Positions 58,397 through 64,000 of a stretch of 64,000 nucleotides of DNA are shown in pieces. The stretch covers positions 2,170,001 through 2,234,000 of the forward strand of contig OZ246000.1 of the NCBI GenBank assembly GCA_965230245.1, read 5' to 3'. Source of the DNA: JAGNKE01 sp965230245 (GTDB lineage: Bacteria > Pseudomonadota > Alphaproteobacteria > Micavibrionales > Micavibrionaceae). Below the pieces are notes generated by a model. The model did not search any database, was not told the DNA's origin, and saw nothing but the letters and a program-made list of their open reading frames with translations. Position 1 is the first letter of the stretch; each line of letters begins with the position of its first letter. The translations under genes were made by a program, and so were the position numbers.

Positions 58397-59608
58397 ATGA
58401 GCGCACAAGATCCTATCGTAATTGTTTCAGCCAAAAGAACGGCAATTGGAAACTTGGGAGGAGGGCTGAGCTCACTTCCTGCATCAAAACTCGGCGAGGC
58501 TGTGATCAAAGCTGTACTGTCAGACGCAGGTGCAAAAGCCGAAGATGTGGATCAGGTTATCTTGGGGCAAGTCCTGACCGGACTATGCGGCCAAAACCCC
58601 GCAAGACAATCCGCGCTAAACGCAGGCATTCCTCAGGAAAGAACCGCTCTAACTATCAATCAGGTTTGCGGCTCCGGTCTTCGCTCTGTCGCACTTGGCG
58701 CACAGGCTATCCTTTTAGATGAAAGCGAGATCGTTATTGCAGGGGGACAGGAAAACATGAGCCTCTCACCCCACGCCATCCATATGCGTGACGGCGTAAA
58801 GTTTGGAAATGTCGATTTTAAGGACACAATGATAACTGACGGTCTTTGGGATATCTTTAACGACTATCACATGGGCATCACGGCCGAAAATATTGCGGAA
58901 AAATACCAGATCACACGTGATGATCAGGACAACTTCGCGGCCACGTCTCAGAACCGCGCCGAAGCGGCGATGTCTGAAGGCAAATTCAAGGCAGAGATTG
59001 TTCCAGTCGAATTTCAGAAAAGAAAAGAGACCGTAACGGTTGAGCAAGATGAGTTCCCGCGCGCAGGTGTAACGGCCGAAGGTCTAGGCAAACTGCGCCC
59101 CGCCTTCAAGAAAGACGGTAGCGTCACGGCCGGAAACGCATCAGGCATTAATGACGGTGCTGCGGCGGTTTTGCTGATGCGCAAAAGTGAAGCGGAAAAA
59201 CGCGGCCTGCAGCCAATCGCACAAATAAAATCTTACGCCTCCGCAGGTGTCGACCCCTCTGTTATGGGAACAGGTCCCATCCCGTCATCCAAAAAAGCAT
59301 TGGAAAAAGCCGGCTGGGACGTTAAGGACCTCGACCTGATCGAATCCAATGAAGCCTTCGCCGCGCAGGCATGCTGCGTGCTAAAGGAAATGGGCTTCGA
59401 TCCTGAGAAAACAAACGTCAACGGCGGTGCCATCGCGCTCGGCCACCCGATCGGTGCGTCCGGTACGCGTGTCCTCGTCACATTGCTGCACGAAATGGCG
59501 CGCCGCGATGTTGAAAAAGGTCTGGCAACACTTTGTATCGGCGGCGGCATGGGAATCGCAATGTGCGTGGAACGCCCGTCTGATCAGGACTGGAAAAAAG
59601 TAGCATAA
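58397..59608 (+). CDS. phaA: Acetyl-CoA C-acetyltransferase (thiolase)
   Basis: A 403-residue biosynthetic thiolase that condenses two acetyl-CoA to acetoacetyl-CoA. The acyl-accepting Cys is in TINQVCGSGLRSVALGAQAI, the catalytic His in NGGAIALGHPIGASGTRVL and the second Cys in LATLCIGGGMGIAM. The start ATG at 58397 has GAGG about 9 bases upstream and begins MSAQDPIVIVSAKRTAIG. It lies between phaC and phaB in the standard PHB order. A TGC motif (AGCTGCATTG near 58350) lies upstream and may be another PhaR site. Confidence 0.95.
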   Translation: MSAQDPIVIVSAKRTAIGNLGGGLSSLPASKLGEAVIKAVLSDAGAKAEDVDQVILGQVLTGLCGQNPARQSALNAGIPQERTALTINQVCGSGLRSVALGAQAILLDESEIVIAGGQENMSLSPHAIHMRDGVKFGNVDFKDTMITDGLWDIFNDYHMGITAENIAEKYQITRDDQDNFAATSQNRAEAAMSEGKFKAEIVPVEFQKRKETVTVEQDEFPRAGVTAEGLGKLRPAFKKDGSVTAGNASGINDGAAAVLLMRKSEAEKRGLQPIAQIKSYASAGVDPSVMGTGPIPSSKKALEKAGWDVKDLDLIESNEAFAAQACCVLKEMGFDPEKTNVNGGAIALGHPIGASGTRVLVTLLHEMARRDVEKGLATLCIGGGMGIAMCVERPSDQDWKKVA

Positions 59609-59640
59609 ATCACAAAACATATTTTTAAGGAGTTAGGTTC

Positions 59641-60363
59641 ATGGCAAATGTGGCATTGGTCACTGGCGGCACCAGGGGTATTGGGAAAGCCATCTCGAAA
59701 GCCCTTTTTGATGACGGGTTTAAAGTTATCGCAAACTATGCAGGCAACGATGAAGCCGCACAGGCATTTAAAGATGAAACAGGATGTGAAACTGTCAAAT
59801 TTGATGTCTCTAATTTCGAAGAATGTGAGGAGGCAATCAAAAAAATTGAAGCCGAACAAGGCGAAATTCATACGCTTGTCAACAACGCGGGGATTACACG
59901 CGATGGAGTACTCCATAAAATGCCCTATGAAAACTGGCAGACAGTGATCGATACTAACTTGACATCATGCTTCAATCTTTGTCGCTTGATTGTTCCGAAT
60001 ATGCGACAGCGTGGAGCGGGGCGCATTATCAATATCTCATCGATTAACGGCCAAAAGGGGCAGTTCGGTCAGGTCAACTATTCTGCTGCAAAAGCAGGAA
60101 TGCTTGGCTTTACCAAAGCTCTGGCCATGGAATTGGCTGCAAAGGGAATTACTGTGAATGCCATTTGCCCGGGCTACATCGAAACGGATATGACAGCGGA
60201 TATGAACCAGGACGTCCTTGATTCAATCATCCGTCAAATCCCTGTAACGCGTATGGGCAAGCCCGAAGAAATCGCGGCTCTGGTCTCTTTCCTAACATCA
60301 GATCAGGCTGCTTTTATTACCGGTGCAACAATTTCCGCAAACGGTGGACAGTATATGGCCTAA
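59641..60363 (+). CDS. phaB: Acetoacetyl-CoA reductase
   Basis: A 240-residue short-chain dehydrogenase that reduces acetoacetyl-CoA to (R)-3-hydroxybutyryl-CoA with NADPH. Motifs are VTGGTRGIGKAISKAL (cofactor site), VNNAGITRDGVLHKM, the catalytic Ser-Tyr-Lys in NISSINGQKGQFGQVNYSAAKAGM (in pieces: NISSINGQKGQFGQ, NYSAAKAGM), and the C-terminal ITGATISANGGQYM, which is characteristic of PhaB. AAGGAG precedes the ATG by 7 bases. It is 32 bases after phaA and completes the pathway. Confidence 0.95.
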   Translation: MANVALVTGGTRGIGKAISKALFDDGFKVIANYAGNDEAAQAFKDETGCETVKFDVSNFEECEEAIKKIEAEQGEIHTLVNNAGITRDGVLHKMPYENWQTVIDTNLTSCFNLCRLIVPNMRQRGAGRIINISSINGQKGQFGQVNYSAAKAGMLGFTKALAMELAAKGITVNAICPGYIETDMTADMNQDVLDSIIRQIPVTRMGKPEEIAALVSFLTSDQAAFITGATISANGGQYMA

Positions 60364-60391
60364 TACTAAGGTATGGGGTATACTCCCGACC

Positions 60392-60913
60392 ATGGCAAAA
60401 GATACCGTAATACTGGAAAGACGTTTTGTTCCCGCGGGAACAATCATTATGAAAGAGGGTGAGGAGGCCAATTGCGCATACCTCATCCAGTCTGGCTCTG
60501 TTGAGGTATATGCAGACCTTGAAGGAAAAGAGGTCGTGTTGGCCGAGCTAGGTGTCGGCGAGATTTGCGGCGAAATGGCACTGGCCAGTGAGGAACCGCG
60601 CACTGCGAATGTCCGCGTAAAACAAGACTGTAACCTCATTATCATCGCCCGCCAAACTTTCCTTGATAAGATGAAAAGCAGTGACCCGACAATTCGTGCG
60701 GTTGTCGAAATGCTAATCAACAGACTTATCAAAGGGAATACGGCCATAACAACGCATCAGCGCGGAGATGTCACAAGCTTGATTGATCTAACAAACACAT
60801 TATTGGAAAACTTTGCGCATTCTCTCTCGGACGAAGATAAAAAACTTTTTAAGGACACGGTCCGACCAACATTCAATGAACTTGTTGAAAAACTGGAAAA
60901 ATTCAGCAAGTAA
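60392..60913 (+). CDS. Cyclic-nucleotide-binding-domain protein
   Basis: A 173-residue protein. Residues 8-120 form a cNMP-binding domain with LIQSGSVEVYADLEGKEVVL and the phosphate-binding cassette GEICGEMALASEEPRTANV, in which the Glu and Arg that hold cyclic phosphate are present. There is no DNA-binding domain or catalytic domain. The C-terminal 50 residues are helical (LIDLTNTLLENFAHSLSDED). The ATG at 60392 is chosen over a longer frame overlapping phaB. It is 28 bases after phaB, so a link between a nucleotide signal and PHB metabolism is possible but unproven. Confidence 0.85.
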   Translation: MAKDTVILERRFVPAGTIIMKEGEEANCAYLIQSGSVEVYADLEGKEVVLAELGVGEICGEMALASEEPRTANVRVKQDCNLIIIARQTFLDKMKSSDPTIRAVVEMLINRLIKGNTAITTHQRGDVTSLIDLTNTLLENFAHSLSDEDKKLFKDTVRPTFNELVEKLEKFSK

Positions 60914-61042
60914 CGGAACACTTCCCTTAGTGCACGCGTTAATATTTCAAAGATTGTATTGATCAAGCACTTGCCGTGTACAACCATTTCTCGCTATATC
61001 TTTATGGCGTCAACCTTGCAAAGTTAACATAGGAGCCTTCAC

Positions 61043-64000
61043 ATGAAGCGCGCTTTGATTATCATCCCCGCTATATTAATCCTTTTGATCGCCGTTGCAT
61101 TGATTGCCCCGAGCTTCATCGACTGGAACCAATACAAACCGCAGATACAGGCAAAGGTAAAAGAGACGGCAGGGCTTGATATTGAACTGGCCGGAGACAT
61201 CGGATTCTCTGTCTTGCCTTCACCCGCCATTCAGATTGAAAAAGTCGCGGTAAAATCTCCTGCAGGCTCAAAAAGCGAAAACGCAATGACATTTGATAGG
61301 CTCGACGTGAATGTGGATCTGATCCCGCTTCTGAGCAAGGAAGTTTCTGTCAACTACATTACGCTGATTAAGCCTGAAATTAATCTGGAAATGCTGGCCA
61401 CTGAAAAACTCAACATTATGACGCCCGAGATCGAGTCTATGATGGGAGATAAAGAACCGGCAGAGGAAGAACAAAAAACATCATCCGCAGGGCCGAATAT
61501 CTCATTCAACAAAGTCGTCATTAAGGACGGCCTTTTCAATTACTATGATCACAAAACAAAGTCTGAAACCATTGTACGTAATATTAATACAGAACTGGTT
61601 GCAAAGTCCGTAAATGGTCCTTTCAGCGCCGACGGCTCCCTATTTTATGCGGGCAATTCTCTCGATTTTGAATTTCAGGCAGATAAATATGACGCCGACA
61701 CGATGGTTATGAACCCGAAAATCAAACTTGCGCTTCAGCCCGGCGACATAGAGCTAAGTTATTCCGGTGCTATGAATCTAAAAGAAGGATTTGAAGCGCA
61801 AGGGCAGATGTCCTTAAACATCGCAAACATAGCAAAAACATTGAAACAAAATAACGTCACCGGAATTAACGGTCTTGATGTCCCGTTGCGCGCTAAAGGC
61901 ATGCTTTCCGCGAACTCCAATATGGCCGATTACAAGGATTTTGAACTGAATCTGGGCGAATACGGATTTACGGGCTCCGTCGGCGCAAAGTTTGATCCGC
62001 TAAAATTTACACTTAAGCTAAAGTCAGATGACACTTTCCCAGTAAGCAGAATTTTACCGGATGTATCAATGTTCAACGCGGCAGCTTTGGACTTAAGTAT
62101 GGAAGGCGATGCCAAAAAAATTACCCTTAATAAATCGAGCCTGACGCTTGATGAAAATGTCTTTGATTTAACCGCCGATTACAAATATGCCGCTGAAGGA
62201 AAGCGGGCGGATGCACGGCTGGGTATTGTTACAAAAAGTCTGGATTATGATGCGTTAATGGCAAAGATTCCCAAATCATCAGCCTCTTCAAGCAGTATCA
62301 AAGACTCTTTGAAAATGGCGGCCCTACCGCTTGACCTTGAACTGAGTATCGATGCGAACAAATTCGCCATGATGGGCCAGCAAATGCACGATGCTCATTT
62401 TGAGGCAAGGTTTACCGATAATGCCGTAAAAGTCACAAGACTTGATGCTAAAAACTTTGCTTCTGCCTATGTCCGCGCAAATGCAGAGATAAAAAATATC
62501 AAAGCTTTGCAAGGTATTACCCTGAATACAGACATCAATGCACAGAGCGCGCAGGAATTGGCAAAGGCACTGGGTGTGGATACCTCTTCCTTGCCCAAGG
62601 ATTTAGGGAAAGCCAACATCAAAACGGCCTTGAGCGGCTCCGCTGACCTGATGGATATGACAACAAACGTATCGGCCATGAACGGGGAATTGATCGCACA
62701 AGGAAAACTTAAAAATCCGCTTTCTGCGCTTGAACTCAGTGATCTGGCACTTCAACTCAAACACAAGAATATGGCCGAGGCACTGCAAGCTTTCACAGGC
62801 GCCGCGCAGCAGGATCCAAACTTCAAAAAACCGATGGATGTCTACGCCAAGATAAGTCAGTCGGGGCAGACGTATAAACTCGCCGATGTAAAAGGCGATC
62901 TGGCAGGCACGACCATACAGGGCAATGCAACGGTTGATCTCTCTAAAACAAAGCCGATGCTCAAAGGCGATTTGAAATTCGGCAAGATTAATATTGAATC
63001 GTCCGTAACCACAAACAACGCCGCACAACAAAGTACGGCGGAACGCTGGTCAAAACAAACGATAGACACATCCGCACTCCATTCCCTCAATGCAGATGTG
63101 AATATTTCGGCTGCCTCACTGACATACGGCCCATGGCCTCTGCAGTCACCATCCATGCGCGTTAAACTGAATGAAGGCACGCTGGACATCTCGGGACTTC
63201 AGGCGGGCTTGTTTGATGGAAAAATCGGCATGGACGCAACCGTTAAATCCGCCTCAACATCCTCTCAACCAATCAATGTGACAGGTAAGGCAAACCTGAA
63301 CAATGTTGCGGTATCAAAACTGATTGTCGCACTATCGGGCACACAGCTGATCAAGGCATCCGGAAAGGTGAGTACAGATGCGGAAATAAACGCCACAGGC
63401 TCCAGCGCACATGCACTCGTCAATAATCTCGGCGGCAAGGGCACGGTCTCAGGCAATGCCATAGTCCTGAATGGCGTTGATGTTACCCGTTTTGCAAAGG
63501 CCCTGTCTTCGGAAACCAAGCCGGGCGACACGGTTCTGGGTGTTTGGAAAGGCACAACCAAAGGCGGCAGCACATCATTCGATACGCTCGATGGAAACTT
63601 TGACATTGCAAACGGTATCGTCAACATCCGCAAAATGGATCTCGACGGCCCGAAATCAGCCATCACGACCAAGGGTATTGTGAGCCTGCCGCAATGGACC
63701 CTCGATACCAAACACACAATCACGGTCAAGCCTGTCGATGCGGAAACACCTGCAGACGTACCGCCGTTCGAAATGTCCTTCAAGGGGTCTCTAGATAATC
63801 CCGCACAAACCTTCGGGCAGGGCGTTCTGCAGGATTATCTGAATCGCAAGATCAACCGTAAGGTCGAGGGCCTGATAAAAGATAAACTCGGCGAAAAACT
63901 GGGTATACCTATGGCCAACGATAACAAGCAAAACGATGTCGCTCCAAGCGGCGGAGACGGCGCAGCTGAGCAACCGGCAAAACAGCAGGAAAATCCCAAA
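61043..64000 (+). CDS. AsmA-family envelope protein (3' end outside window)
   Basis: An open frame of 986 codons runs off the window end. It starts MKRALIIIPAILILLIAVAL, a signal-anchor helix, followed by the family N-terminus PSFIDWNQYKPQIQAKVKET and GLDIELAGDIGFSVLPSPAI. The rest is long, beta-rich and repetitive, with the late ISFDTLDGNFDIANGIV-type region (near 63590) and a Lys-rich C-terminal part. AsmA/TamB-like proteins bridge the periplasm and move phospholipids or affect outer-membrane assembly. AGGAG precedes the ATG by 7 bases. Full length cannot be judged. Confidence 0.9.
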   Translation, partial: MKRALIIIPAILILLIAVALIAPSFIDWNQYKPQIQAKVKETAGLDIELAGDIGFSVLPSPAIQIEKVAVKSPAGSKSENAMTFDRLDVNVDLIPLLSKEVSVNYITLIKPEINLEMLATEKLNIMTPEIESMMGDKEPAEEEQKTSSAGPNISFNKVVIKDGLFNYYDHKTKSETIVRNINTELVAKSVNGPFSADGSLFYAGNSLDFEFQADKYDADTMVMNPKIKLALQPGDIELSYSGAMNLKEGFEAQGQMSLNIANIAKTLKQNNVTGINGLDVPLRAKGMLSANSNMADYKDFELNLGEYGFTGSVGAKFDPLKFTLKLKSDDTFPVSRILPDVSMFNAAALDLSMEGDAKKITLNKSSLTLDENVFDLTADYKYAAEGKRADARLGIVTKSLDYDALMAKIPKSSASSSSIKDSLKMAALPLDLELSIDANKFAMMGQQMHDAHFEARFTDNAVKVTRLDAKNFASAYVRANAEIKNIKALQGITLNTDINAQSAQELAKALGVDTSSLPKDLGKANIKTALSGSADLMDMTTNVSAMNGELIAQGKLKNPLSALELSDLALQLKHKNMAEALQAFTGAAQQDPNFKKPMDVYAKISQSGQTYKLADVKGDLAGTTIQGNATVDLSKTKPMLKGDLKFGKINIESSVTTNNAAQQSTAERWSKQTIDTSALHSLNADVNISAASLTYGPWPLQSPSMRVKLNEGTLDISGLQAGLFDGKIGMDATVKSASTSSQPINVTGKANLNNVAVSKLIVALSGTQLIKASGKVSTDAEINATGSSAHALVNNLGGKGTVSGNAIVLNGVDVTRFAKALSSETKPGDTVLGVWKGTTKGGSTSFDTLDGNFDIANGIVNIRKMDLDGPKSAITTKGIVSLPQWTLDTKHTITVKPVDAETPADVPPFEMSFKGSLDNPAQTFGQGVLQDYLNRKINRKVEGLIKDKLGEKLGIPMANDNKQNDVAPSGGDGAAEQPAKQQENPK

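Noticed and set aside
1..64000. CRISPR arrays, prophage, transposases, rRNA and tRNA genes
   Set aside because: No regularly spaced repeats, integrase/transposase motifs or tRNA/rRNA signatures were seen in the intergenic regions.

Overview
The window reads as a core stretch of an alphaproteobacterial chromosome of middling G+C. Signs are a Ros/MucR regulator, an Alph_Pro_TM (TIGR02186) protein next to a TauE exporter, a PleC/DivJ-type histidine kinase, a TTAA-N7-TTAA CtrA-type box, a GTTC-N7-GTTC LexA-type box, the trxB/LysR pair typical of the LsrB/VtlR neighbourhood, and a complete PhaR-controlled polyhydroxybutyrate (PHB) gene set. A Micavibrio-like or Rhodospirillales-like source is possible, but that is a guess from gene mix only. 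No phage, insertion sequence, CRISPR array, rRNA or tRNA was seen.

Layout. 1-3.4 kb: end of an unknown gene, a sugar kinase-like gene, aspartate aminotransferase and an alpha/beta hydrolase. 3.4-6.4 kb: a structured RNA/terminator element, a LysR regulator, trxB and an Lrp regulator. 6.4-11.7 kb: a polY-trmFO-lipase operon with a LexA-type box, divergent from two TerB-like genes. 11.7-21.9 kb: ferredoxin, cysK, ferredoxin reductase, mutS, an unknown gene behind a CtrA-type site, dut, coaBC, an Ala/Glu-rich anchored protein and ubiE. 22-29.6 kb: murJ-trpS, a TauE/Alph_Pro_TM/Usp group, nfu, tsaB and mucR. 29.6-37.9 kb: proC, a YbjN-like gene, a UbiK-like gene, lgt-midA-pgeF, prs, rplY, pth and ychF. 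37.9-46.9 kb: a large orphan protein with Cys/Asp repeats behind a consensus promoter, ilvE, an OmpR/EnvZ-type pair, csaA, phasin and a PAS kinase. 46.9-54.5 kb: recX, ABC-2 permease, hslO, lipoproteins, trkH, a DJ-1-like gene and prfB with its programmed frameshift. 54.6-64 kb: a long coiled-coil lipoprotein split by an A9 tract, phaR, phaC, phaA, phaB, a cNMP-binding protein and an AsmA-family gene running off the end.

How the genes fit. The phasin at 43.5 kb and the phaR/phaC/phaA/phaB block at 56.5-60.4 kb form a carbon-storage module; TGC/GCA-rich motifs recur upstream of several of them. TrxB, the adjacent LysR and the divergent Lrp gene suggest a redox-responsive regulatory locus, with a compact four-way-junction RNA and a small ORF just downstream. 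Most remaining genes are translation, envelope, cofactor or repair housekeeping.

The least explained items are the structured RNA (3.60-3.72 kb), the triplicated TerB-like domains (10.2-11.7 kb), the 202-residue protein behind a double palindrome (17.8-18.5 kb), the CYADD-repeat protein (37.9-39.9 kb) and the A9 frameshift lipoprotein (54.6-56.5 kb). All identifications come from reading motifs by eye; no database search was run.
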